The position numbers and the translations under genes are program-made. The notes beneath the pieces were generated by a model that ran no database searches, was not told the DNA's origin, and saw nothing but the letters and a program-made list of their open reading frames with translations. This document shows positions 1-6,031 of a DNA stretch of 8,127 bases, in pieces (position 1 is the first letter of the stretch; each line of letters opens with the position of its first letter). This DNA is from Methylococcaceae bacterium NSP1-1 (GTDB lineage Bacteria > Pseudomonadota > Gammaproteobacteria > Methylococcales > Methylomonadaceae). The stretch covers positions 1-8,127 of the forward strand of contig NQJG01000026.1 of assembly GCA_002256465.1 (NCBI GenBank), written 5' to 3'.

Positions 1-241
1 CATTGCAGGTAAAAATATCGCCAATCCTTACTCCATGATAGGCTCGGTTGCCATGATGCTGGAAAACAGTTTTGATATGGCCGAAGAGGCAAAGAATGTT
101 TGGGCTGCAATGCAGGGAGTCTTTGGCGATGGTTACTCAACTGCCGATCTTTCAAAACCCGGCAGTGGTGTCGTAATGATTAACACTGTTGAATTTGGTG
201 ACAAGGTCGTTGAAAAACTAAGGCAAATGCCTAAAGTATAA
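1..241 (+). CDS. Isocitrate/isopropylmalate dehydrogenase family protein, C-terminal fragment
   Basis: The gene is cut by the left edge. Reading begins at base 2 and runs 79 codons to TAA at 239-241. The fragment opens with IAGKNIANPYSMIGSVAMML, the C-terminal 'G..IANP...I.S..MML' segment shared by the NAD(P)-dependent beta-decarboxylating dehydrogenases (isopropylmalate, isocitrate and homoisocitrate dehydrogenases). In this family the Asn of that segment lies near the bound dinucleotide. It continues with a helical stretch, GYSTADL, and INTVEFGDKVVEKL, which resemble the 'G.RT.DL' and 'S..EMGD.I' ends of LeuB-type enzymes. The catalytic Arg, Tyr, Lys and Asp residues lie upstream of the window. 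The substrate therefore cannot be decided: LeuB, NAD-isocitrate dehydrogenase and homologues all remain possible. The family call is firm and the exact enzyme is not. A strong terminator follows, so the gene ends its transcription unit. Confidence 0.8.
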   Translation, partial: IAGKNIANPYSMIGSVAMMLENSFDMAEEAKNVWAAMQGVFGDGYSTADLSKPGSGVVMINTVEFGDKVVEKLRQMPKV

Positions 242-272
242 CCAGCTATCAAATTAAGACTAAATGCTTAAG

Positions 273-298
273 GGCGAGGTGCAAACTTCGCCTTTTTT
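273..298 (+). terminator. Intrinsic terminator after the dehydrogenase gene
   Basis: GGCGAGG (273-279) pairs with CTTCGCC (286-292), giving a 7-bp stem with one G-U pair and the 6-base loop TGCAAA. Six T residues (293-298) follow directly. The stem starts 31 bases past the TAA of the upstream gene. This is a textbook Rho-independent terminator and separates that gene from the lptM-lysA cluster. Confidence 0.85.
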
Positions 299-350
299 GT
301 TTGTGATTCTCAATAACCCTCATTAAATCATATTATCCAGAAAAGCACTG

Positions 351-536
351 ATTTCCGGTATTCACAACCAATTTCAGATCCGGGTTATGATTATTTCGGC
401 ATAAATTGAGCAAGGTCAACGTAGCCGCTGCAAACTTAAGGTGTAAATCACTTTTAAGGCACGTCATGATCTGAAGCTCAATCCGGGCGACTCCATTTGG
501 ACCAACTTTAAATCAAATTCGGTCATGACTTTCTAA
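351..536 (+). pseudogene. Decayed TOBE/Mop (molybdate-binding) domain relic
   Basis: No intact gene lies between 299 and 610, but 351-536 reads as one TOBE domain broken by several lesions. In the frame of base 351 it gives ISGIHNQFQIRVMIISA, a stop (402-404), then IEQG. The frame starting at 406 gives SKVNVAAA. Back in the first frame it gives KLKV, a stop (444-446), then ITFKARHDLKLNPGDSIW and TNFKSNSVMTF, ending at TAA 534-536. In order these match the TOBE pattern known from ModE, ModC and molbindin proteins: 'ISARNQ..G.V..I..G', 'V.V.L', 'L.A.IT..A...L.L..GD', 'IKASSV'. No start codon, upstream ATPase domain or helix-turn-helix domain is visible, so the parent type is undecided. The frames and stops are seen directly; the domain assignment is my own pattern match. 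A sequencing error is unlikely to explain two stops plus frame changes. Confidence 0.5.
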
Positions 537-559
537 AACAGTGCCATTCGGATTATTAT
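531..559 (+). promoter_or_regulatory. Possible sigma70-type promoter for lptM-lysA (weak)
   Basis: TATTAT at 554-559 is a fair -10 box. A poor -35 (TTCTAA, 531-536) lies 17 bases upstream. Transcription would start near 566 and give a leader of about 45 bases containing a small GCCAC/GTGGC hairpin (573-585). No better pair was found between the relic and lptM, though TATGAT at 597-602 would be too close to the start codon. A promoter is expected here because a terminator precedes the cluster. The exact boxes are a guess. Confidence 0.25.
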
Positions 560-610
560 GTCATTCAATTTTGCCACACGGTGGCTAACAATGATTTATG
601 ATGATACCTT

Positions 611-781
611 ATGAAAACCAGTAAATTATTCCTTTTTTTAGCCGCGTGCTCAGCTTTAACAGGCTGCGGACAACCCGGCCCACTTTATCTACCGGGAACA
701 ACTCCACCTATTCATGTTGAGCCTGAACCTGCGCCTGAACCTCAACCAAAATCCGAATCCGGACCCGAAAAAAACAAATAA
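611..781 (+). CDS. lptM: LptM (YifL) lipoprotein of the LPS-transport machinery
   Basis: A 56-residue protein too short for many gene callers. It has a type II signal peptide: MKTSK, a hydrophobic stretch (residues 6-16) and the lipobox LTGC with the lipidated Cys at 19. Next comes GQPGPLYLP (20-28), the family's hallmark after the Cys (usually CGQKGPLYLP). The tail is short and rich in Pro and Glu (EPEPAPEPQP, 37-46). LptM is known to sit with the LptDE LPS translocon in the outer membrane and to promote correct LptD disulfide formation. Its position directly before lysA matches Pseudomonas and, with dapF, Escherichia. The stop codon lies 2 bases before the lysA ATG, so translation is probably coupled. 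The ATG at 611 has no clear Shine-Dalgarno sequence. No alternative start would keep the signal peptide. Confidence 0.93.
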   Translation: MKTSKLFLFLAACSALTGCGQPGPLYLPGTTPPIHVEPEPAPEPQPKSESGPEKNK

Positions 782-783
782 CC

Positions 784-2031
784 ATGGATTATTTTAATTA
801 CCGAAACAATGAGCTTTTCGCCGAAAATGTTGCTGTACAGGACATTATTTATAAATATGGCAGCCCTTGTTACATTTATTCCAGAGCTACACTGGAAAGA
901 CACTGGAAGGCTTTTGAGCTAGCGTTTGACAATCACCCTCATTTAATCTGCTATGCCGTAAAAGCCAATTCCAATATTGCCCTGCTTAATCTGTTTGCCC
1001 GTTTAGGTTCGGGTTTTGATATTGTCTCGCTCGGTGAACTGGAACGAGTCATTGCAGCAGGTGGCGATGCTGAAAAAATTGTTTTTTCAGGTGTTGGTAA
1101 ACGTGAAGATGAAATTTTAGCGGCATTGAAAATCGGCATACGTTGCTTTAATATTGAAGTTAGTGGTGAACTGGATCGAATTAACCAGCTTGCAGAACAC
1201 TTGGGCGTTATCGCGCCAGTATCTTTTCGGGTAAATCCTGATGTCGACGCCAAAACGCATCCTTATATTTCTACGGGTTTAAAAGAAAACAAATTTGGCA
1301 TAGATATTGAGCAGGCATTAATTGAATATCGCCGTGCAGCAGCCATGCCACACATCAATGTTATCGGTATAGACTGCCACATTGGCTCACAACTGACTGA
1401 AACACGGCCTTTTTTGGATGCGCTGGATAAAATCCTTGATCTGGTTTCAGTCCTGGAAGCCGACGGTATTCATCTGTATCATCTGGATTTGGGCGGAGGA
1501 CTCGGTATTCGTTATAACGATGAATTACCACCCGAACCATATGAATATATAAAAGCGGTTTTAGAACGACTCGGCAAAACCGATTTTGAAATTTTACTGG
1601 AACCGGGTCGCGCCATCGTTGGGAATGCAGGTATTCTGGTGACTCAGGTGGAATACCTTAAACCCACCGCTCATAAAAACTTTGCCATCGTTGATGCAGC
1701 CATGAATGATTTAGTGCGCCCATCGCTGTATAGCGCCTGGCAGGAAATTATTCCCGTCAACCTGCAAAGCAACGCACCTGAACAACTTTGGGATATAGTA
1801 GGACCAGTCTGTGAAACCGGTGATTTTTTGGGTAAAGACCGTGTGCTTAAGCTAATGCAAGGTGATTTATTAGCGATACGCTCATCGGGCGCTTATGGAT
1901 TTTCCATGAGTTCCAATTACAACTCCAGACCCCGCGTCGCTGAGTTAATGGTTGATGGCAATCATGTACATTTAATCCGGGAAAGAGAGAGAATTGCACA
2001 GCTTTGGGAAGGTGAGCATTTGTTACCCTGA
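784..2031 (+). CDS. lysA: Diaminopimelate decarboxylase
   Basis: LysA is a cytoplasmic, PLP-dependent fold-III enzyme that decarboxylates meso-diaminopimelate to L-lysine, the last step of the pathway. The 415 residues match the usual length. Visible motifs are CYAVKANSN with the PLP-binding Lys60, FDIVSLGEL (78-86), HIGSQ (199-203), the phosphate-binding LGGGLG (236-241), EPGR (273-276), CETGD (343-347, with the active-site Cys343) and GAYGFSMSSNYNSRPR (369-384). Similarity to the Pseudomonas enzyme runs from the opening FNYRNNELFAE to the end GEHLLP, which supports the ATG at 784. That start lies 2 bases after the lptM stop. It has no strong Shine-Dalgarno sequence, so it probably relies on ribosomes finishing lptM. 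No residue looks missing. Confidence 0.97.
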   Translation: MDYFNYRNNELFAENVAVQDIIYKYGSPCYIYSRATLERHWKAFELAFDNHPHLICYAVKANSNIALLNLFARLGSGFDIVSLGELERVIAAGGDAEKIVFSGVGKREDEILAALKIGIRCFNIEVSGELDRINQLAEHLGVIAPVSFRVNPDVDAKTHPYISTGLKENKFGIDIEQALIEYRRAAAMPHINVIGIDCHIGSQLTETRPFLDALDKILDLVSVLEADGIHLYHLDLGGGLGIRYNDELPPEPYEYIKAVLERLGKTDFEILLEPGRAIVGNAGILVTQVEYLKPTAHKNFAIVDAAMNDLVRPSLYSAWQEIIPVNLQSNAPEQLWDIVGPVCETGDFLGKDRVLKLMQGDLLAIRSSGAYGFSMSSNYNSRPRVAELMVDGNHVHLIRERERIAQLWEGEHLLP

Positions 2032-2068
2032 TTACGCTCATCGGATTCCTCTACTATACTAAGATAAT
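2032..2068 (+). promoter_or_regulatory. Possible internal promoter before dapF (weak)
   Basis: The 72-base lysA-dapF gap contains TATACT (2055-2060), a good -10 match. A poor -35 (TTACGC, 2032-2037) sits at 17-base spacing. A second candidate -10 is GATAAT (2063-2068). A 7-bp inverted repeat, TCGGATT (2041-2047) and AATCCGA (2066-2072), encloses both -10 candidates. No T-run follows, so it is not an intrinsic terminator. This gap is the largest inside the cluster and could give dapF-xerC some independent expression. Confidence 0.25.
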
Positions 2069-2103
2069 CCGACCGAAGAATTACGCAATATGAAAGACAT
2101 ACA

Positions 2104-2931
2104 ATGATTAACTTCACTAAAATGCACGGCCTGGGCAATGATTTTGTGGTGATTAACGCTATCAATCAGCACATAGCTTTGACGCCTGAACAAATCCGGT
2201 TCATGTCTGATCGTCACTTCGGTATTGGTTTCGATCAGCTATTATTGGTCGAAAAACCGGTCAGTGACAATGCCGACTTTAAATACCGGATTTTTAATGC
2301 TGATGGCGGTGAAGTCGCGCAATGTGGTAATGGTGCGCGCTGCTTTGCCCGTTTTGTGCGTGATAAAAAACTATCTGACAAAGATGAAATACGCGTTGAT
2401 ACAGACTCAGGCCAATTACTGTTGCGTTTTAATGAAAATGGCCTGATAACTGTCAATATGGGCATCCCTAAGCACAAACCCGCGGATATTCCACTGCTAA
2501 TCGAACAGGAATCCCCCATTTATACTATCTCTGTTAACAAAATGGTTAAAACCTTTGGCGCCGTTTCCATGGGTAATCCACATGCAGTTATCCAGGTCAA
2601 TGATATTAAAACTGCGCCCGTAGCGGACCTGGGTCAGGCATTGGAAAGCCATGCTCTTTTTCCTGAGCGCGCTAATATCGGTTTTATGCAGGTGATAGAT
2701 AGAAGCCATATCAAACTCCGCGTTTATGAACGCGGTGCAGCTGAAACCCTGGCATGCGGCAGTGGCGCTTGTGCCGCCGTCGTTATCGGCATCGAGCAAA
2801 ACCTGCTGAATCATGAGGTCAATGTTGAACTACCTGGGGGAGAGTTAAAAATAAGCTGGTCAGGTCGCGGTGAGCCAGTGCTTATGACTGGGCCGGCCAT
2901 TTCTGTTTTTGATGGATCAATCAATTTATGA
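2104..2931 (+). CDS. dapF: Diaminopimelate epimerase
   Basis: DapF interconverts LL- and meso-diaminopimelate by a two-base, cofactor-independent mechanism. Its product feeds both LysA and peptidoglycan synthesis. The 275 residues are close to the E. coli length of 274. The N-terminus FTKMHGLGNDF (4-14) and FGIGFDQLL (39-47) are typical. The two catalytic cysteines are in place: Cys74 in AQCGNGARC and Cys218 in ACGSGACAA. MGNPH (156-160) and PERANIGFMQ (187-196) complete the two pseudo-symmetric halves. The start at 2104 gives the canonical N-terminus, and the nearby Shine-Dalgarno sequence is weak. A five-codon ATG frame (2090-2107) stops by overlapping this ATG and could couple initiation. 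The stop overlaps the next start as ATGA, so dapF and the DUF484 gene are translationally linked. Confidence 0.97.
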   Translation: MINFTKMHGLGNDFVVINAINQHIALTPEQIRFMSDRHFGIGFDQLLLVEKPVSDNADFKYRIFNADGGEVAQCGNGARCFARFVRDKKLSDKDEIRVDTDSGQLLLRFNENGLITVNMGIPKHKPADIPLLIEQESPIYTISVNKMVKTFGAVSMGNPHAVIQVNDIKTAPVADLGQALESHALFPERANIGFMQVIDRSHIKLRVYERGAAETLACGSGACAAVVIGIEQNLLNHEVNVELPGGELKISWSGRGEPVLMTGPAISVFDGSINL

Positions 2932-3629
2932 TTATGAATGAACAAAAATCAGATCTAAGCGCATCTCAAGTTGAAGACTATCTACAGCAACACCCGGATT
3001 TCTTCCATGAACATTTAAACTTGCTGGAACAAATGAGTATTCCCCATCCCAGCGGAACTGCCATCTCCCTGATTTCAAAACAGCTGGAGCTATTCAGAAG
3101 CAAACATCATGAAATGGAAAACCAGCTAAATGCACTGATTGAAATAGCCAGGAATAACGACGCCTCCTTGATTCGTATGCACAAACTCACACTGGCCTTG
3201 CTTGAAGCATCAACACTGGAACAAGCAATCGCCAATCTTGATGTAGTCCTGGCCGATTATTTTCTAACTGATTTTGTCGCTGTGCGTATCATTAAACAAC
3301 GCCCCGAATCAGCAATTGCCAATTTGTTTATTGAACCCGGCAGCGAAAACCTGCAACCATTTCTTAAAGAACTTGCCGGTAATCAGCCCAAATGCGGCCG
3401 ACCAACTTTAGCACAAGCGAAAGTATTATTCGGCGACTCGGCAGTAGAAGTGAATTCTTGCGCCATCATACCTATGAACTTCACCGAACTTGACGGCATT
3501 CTGGCTATAGGCAGCCGCGAAAAAGGCCGGTTTCATTACAGCATGGGCAATCTGTTTTTAACTCAAATGAGTGAAATCATCGGCACTCGATTGATTTCAT
3601 TGTTGCGGCAAACACACAATGCATATTGA
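2928..3629 (+). CDS. DUF484 family protein (YigA-like)
   Basis: This 233-residue cytoplasmic protein of unknown biochemical role belongs to DUF484. The family mark is the N-terminal segment with VEDYLQQHPDFFHEHLNLL (16-34), then MSIPHPSGTAISL (36-48) and a Q.E.FR segment (52-57). A helical linker that may form a coiled coil (about 55-80) leads into a GAF-like C-terminal domain (about 85-225) ending with SEIIGTRL. No catalytic or cofactor motif is evident. DUF484 genes lie between dapF and xerC in Escherichia (yigA) and Pseudomonas, as here. The ATG at 2928 overlaps the dapF stop by 4 bases. A second in-frame ATG at 2934 is an equally plausible start, and neither has a good Shine-Dalgarno sequence. 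The gene overlaps xerC by 11 bases. Confidence 0.9.
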   Translation: MIMNEQKSDLSASQVEDYLQQHPDFFHEHLNLLEQMSIPHPSGTAISLISKQLELFRSKHHEMENQLNALIEIARNNDASLIRMHKLTLALLEASTLEQAIANLDVVLADYFLTDFVAVRIIKQRPESAIANLFIEPGSENLQPFLKELAGNQPKCGRPTLAQAKVLFGDSAVEVNSCAIIPMNFTELDGILAIGSREKGRFHYSMGNLFLTQMSEIIGTRLISLLRQTHNAY

Positions 3630-4527
3630 CGCGGAGCAAATGCTGGCTGACTTTTTTGATCAACTGACTGTTGAGAAACGCGCCTCAGAACACACGGTTA
3701 AAAGCTACCAGCGGGATATTAAACACTTAACTAACTATTGCTCAGACAAATTCATACACTACTGGACTGGCTTAACGCAAAGCGATCTCCGAGCACATAT
3801 AGCCAGTCGTCATCGACTAGGCATCAGCAGTACGAGCCTGCAACGAGAACTATCAGCAATTCGCAGTTTTTATAACTTTTTGCTAAAAAAACGCCTTGCT
3901 GACACCAATCCGGCACAGCATGTAAAAGCACCCAAGCAAGCCAGAAAACTACCCAAAACACTGGATGTAGACCAGATAAACGGCCTACTTGAGGCGGGTA
4001 CAAATTCAGCTTTGGAAATCCGTGATCTGGCCATGTTTGAATTATTCTATTCTTCCGGTTTGCGCCTTAGCGAACTTGCAGCACTTAATCTAACTGATGT
4101 TGATCTACCTGATAACTCACTTATTGTCCGCACAGGTAAAGGCGGAAAATCAAGGCTACTACCTATAGGCAGTAAGGCCGCTACAGCGATTAACAACTGG
4201 CTGCAGCAGCGTTTGAAAAATGTCGCCGCCTCTGAATCTGCTTTATTTGTTTCCAATCGAGGTACACGACTCAGTCAACGCAGTATCGAGTTAAGACTGG
4301 AACAGTGGTGTAAAAAAAAAGGGATTGCAGAACATATCCACCCGCACATGCTGAGACATTCTTTTGCCAGCCATCTGCTCGAATCCAGTCAGGATTTGAG
4401 AGCCGTTCAGGAACTACTCGGACACAGTAATATCAGTACAACACAAATATATACCCATCTTGACTTTCAGCATCTGGCCGATGTTTATGATAAGGCACAT
4501 CCAAGAGCCAAAAAAAAATCCGAATAG
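3619..4527 (+). CDS. xerC: Tyrosine recombinase XerC
   Basis: XerC acts with XerD at the chromosomal dif site to resolve chromosome dimers at division. The 302 residues match the family (298 in E. coli). The N-terminal SAM-like DNA-binding domain spans about 8-90 and the catalytic domain about 110-295. All six catalytic positions are visible: Arg149 in SGLRLSEL, Lys174 in TGKGGKSR, His243 and Arg246 in HPHMLRH, His269 in LLGHS and Tyr278 in TTQIYTH. The C-terminus YTHLDFQHLADVYDKAHPRA (278-297) separates XerC from XerD and phage integrases, as does its place after dapF and DUF484. The ATG at 3619 lies inside the DUF484 gene, which suggests coupled translation. Two A9 tracts (4312-4320 and 4510-4518) sit in the coding sequence; the first comes before the His-Arg-His-Tyr part of the active site. 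Confidence 0.96.
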   Translation: MHIDAEQMLADFFDQLTVEKRASEHTVKSYQRDIKHLTNYCSDKFIHYWTGLTQSDLRAHIASRHRLGISSTSLQRELSAIRSFYNFLLKKRLADTNPAQHVKAPKQARKLPKTLDVDQINGLLEAGTNSALEIRDLAMFELFYSSGLRLSELAALNLTDVDLPDNSLIVRTGKGGKSRLLPIGSKAATAINNWLQQRLKNVAASESALFVSNRGTRLSQRSIELRLEQWCKKKGIAEHIHPHMLRHSFASHLLESSQDLRAVQELLGHSNISTTQIYTHLDFQHLADVYDKAHPRAKKKSE

Positions 4528-4627
4528 CCGGTTGCTTCCTAAGCAAAAAATTTAAAAACCTGCTAACATGAAACCTATTTTTCATACAAAAGCGATCTAA
4601 ACACACCCTCTTTACAGGATACCGGAA
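4528..4627 (+). promoter_or_regulatory. xerC-DUF2333 gap: possible extended -10 and good RBS
   Basis: This 100-base gap lacks an intrinsic terminator. A 6-bp hairpin, TTGCTT (4532-4537) with AAGCAA (4541-4546), is followed by A residues rather than T. TGCTAACAT (4561-4569) resembles an extended -10 box, but no -35 lies at standard distance, so a promoter for the DUF2333-DUF4389 pair is only possible. AGGA at 4616-4619, 8 bases before the ATG at 4628, is a well-placed Shine-Dalgarno sequence and fixes that start. Read-through from xerC cannot be excluded. Confidence 0.3.
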
Positions 4628-5650
4628 ATGGCAGCAAGTGAAACGCTGGACGATATAAAATCTAAAGGAATACTCTGGGGCTTTGGTGTTCTTGCCCTCG
4701 CAGTAGTTATCATTCTCATTATATTGGGCGCTTGGTGGGGAAGCGAACCGGGTCAGTTCAACATACAGGATGCAGCACTCGAGCGGGCAAAAGAAACCAA
4801 TACGTCAGAAATACCCGTTGGCTATACCTATACCAACACATTGGCTCATATTGCTGAAGTCCTGTTACATAAAAGCGGTGGCTACATTACTAATGATGTC
4901 GCGCCTCCCGGAGTGTTCCTCGACAATATTTCCAACTGGGAATATGGTGCATTGGTTATGTTGCGAGATGCCACAACCGCATTAAGAAATCACTTTGCCA
5001 GAGATCAGTCACAATCAGCCGAAGATCCTGATTTGGCGATAGCGGAGCCCTACTTCTATTACGAGCACAATTCATGGGCATTGCCATCAACCGAAGCTGA
5101 ATATCAAAAAGGTATTGACGCCCTGCATAAGTATATGTCGCGCCTACAAAAATACGGCGGCCCAGTAAAAAAGGCTCAATTTTATTCCAGAGCCGACAAT
5201 CTTTGGCAGTACACTGAGGTTGTGATAAAACGTCTGGGCGGTTTGTCTACCCGTCTTAGTGCAAATACTGCCAGCGGCAACTACGGACCGGGGCTAACCG
5301 AGCTTGAGAAACAGGCAGCTGACGAAAAAGGAACCCCCGTAGTTAAAGTAACATGGCTGGAAATTGATGATGTTTTCTATGAAGCTCGCGGTGCAAGCTG
5401 GGCTTTATTACATATTCTAAGAGCCATAAAACATGACTTTGCTGACATTCTGCTGGATAAGCGGGCAATGCGTACTGTTGATATTATGATTAAAGCAATG
5501 GAAAACGCCTTGACACCTGTTTTAAGCCCAATGATTTTAAACGGTAGCGGCTACGGCCTGTTTGCCAACTATTCTCTGTCAATGGCAAATTACATTGCTC
5601 GCGCTAATGCAGCAGCTCTTGATTTGCGTGATATTATGAACCGAGGTTAA
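4628..5650 (+). CDS. DUF2333 family inner-membrane protein
   Basis: A 340-residue protein of the uncharacterised DUF2333 family found in Proteobacteria. One hydrophobic segment (about residues 15-37, ending AWWG) follows a short polar N-terminus with Lys11 and Lys13. The rest is soluble, so the likely topology is a signal-anchored protein with a large periplasmic domain. Family segments I recognise are IPVGYTYTNTL (62-72), GGYITNDVAPPGVFLDN (84-100), WEYGALVMLRD (104-114), RDQSQSAEDPDLA (125-137) and SWALPSTEAEY (149-159). The C-terminal half is mostly helical. I see no enzymatic motif. The start is supported by AGGA 8 bases upstream. It is followed after 8 bases by the DUF4389 gene and is probably co-transcribed with it. 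The family call is good; the function is unknown. Confidence 0.88.
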   Translation: MAASETLDDIKSKGILWGFGVLALAVVIILIILGAWWGSEPGQFNIQDAALERAKETNTSEIPVGYTYTNTLAHIAEVLLHKSGGYITNDVAPPGVFLDNISNWEYGALVMLRDATTALRNHFARDQSQSAEDPDLAIAEPYFYYEHNSWALPSTEAEYQKGIDALHKYMSRLQKYGGPVKKAQFYSRADNLWQYTEVVIKRLGGLSTRLSANTASGNYGPGLTELEKQAADEKGTPVVKVTWLEIDDVFYEARGASWALLHILRAIKHDFADILLDKRAMRTVDIMIKAMENALTPVLSPMILNGSGYGLFANYSLSMANYIARANAAALDLRDIMNRG

Positions 5651-5658
5651 TTAATTCT

Positions 5659-5964
5659 ATGGACGAACAAATCAACTATAACCTGAAACAACTCAGCACC
5701 TGGAAAAGGATTTTCTTCATGCTTGTTTTTGCCGCAATCGGCGCACTGGTCAGAATGATACTTTGGGCAGTTATTATATTGCAGGTCGCGTCTACCCTAT
5801 TGACCGGAAAAGCTAACCAAAATGTGCTAAGTTTCGGACGCAGCCTATCGGTCTACATTTACCACATAATGCTGTTCCTGACTTTCAACACTGAAACATT
5901 GCCTTTCCCTTTCTCTGCATGGAACTTGACTGCGGACTTACAACTACCAGAAAATAAGGATTAA
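5659..5964 (+). CDS. DUF4389 family small membrane protein
   Basis: A 101-residue protein. It has a long hydrophobic region (about 17-48, interrupted by Arg32, so possibly one long or two short membrane helices) and a less hydrophobic segment at 65-77. Its pattern is that of DUF4389: STWKRIFFMLVF (13-24), VIILQVASTLLTGKANQ (38-54), FGRSLSVYIYHIMLFLTF (59-76) and the terminal PFPFSAW (82-88). No function is known for the family and no catalytic motif is visible. GAGG at 5643-5646 is a candidate ribosome-binding site 12 bases upstream, inside the end of the DUF2333 gene. The two membrane proteins therefore appear to form one operon and may share a role, which is inference from position alone. 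Confidence 0.85.
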   Translation: MDEQINYNLKQLSTWKRIFFMLVFAAIGALVRMILWAVIILQVASTLLTGKANQNVLSFGRSLSVYIYHIMLFLTFNTETLPFPFSAWNLTADLQLPENKD

Positions 5965-5969
5965 GATAA

Positions 5970-6025
5970 AAGGTTCAAGGTGAAAGGCACAAGACAAATG
6001 TTTTGCTATTTTCACCTTTAGTCTT
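5970..6025. repeat. Imperfect palindrome between convergent genes
   Basis: The core is AAGGTGAAA (5977-5985) paired with TTTCACCTT (6010-6018). An inner 6-bp stem with one G-U pair, CAAGAC (5990-5995) with GTTTTG (6000-6005), closes an AAAT loop. An outer arm, AAGGTT (5970-5975) with AGTCTT (6020-6025), continues past one mismatch with two G-U pairs. The arms also carry an alternative crossing match, GGCACAAGAC with GTCTTGCACC. It fills the space between the DUF4389 and darP stop codons. It may end transcription from both sides, but no good T-run follows on either strand. It could instead be a dispersed palindromic repeat. Confidence 0.6.
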
Positions 6026-6031
6026 GCACCG

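Noticed and set aside
951..1253. Minus-strand 100-codon open frame inside lysA
   Set aside because: It lies wholly antisense to a strongly conserved enzyme, has low-complexity Ser/Arg-rich composition and no recognisable family. It is a shadow of the lysA reading frame.
2225..2814. Several open frames of 73-105 codons on both strands within dapF
   Set aside because: All overlap the conserved dapF frame and show no domain, ribosome-binding site or conserved start.
4532..4546. Possible terminator after xerC (TTGCTT-CCT-AAGCAA)
   Set aside because: The stem is AT-rich with a 3-base loop and is followed by A residues, not T. On the other strand the nearest T-run is about 20 bases away.
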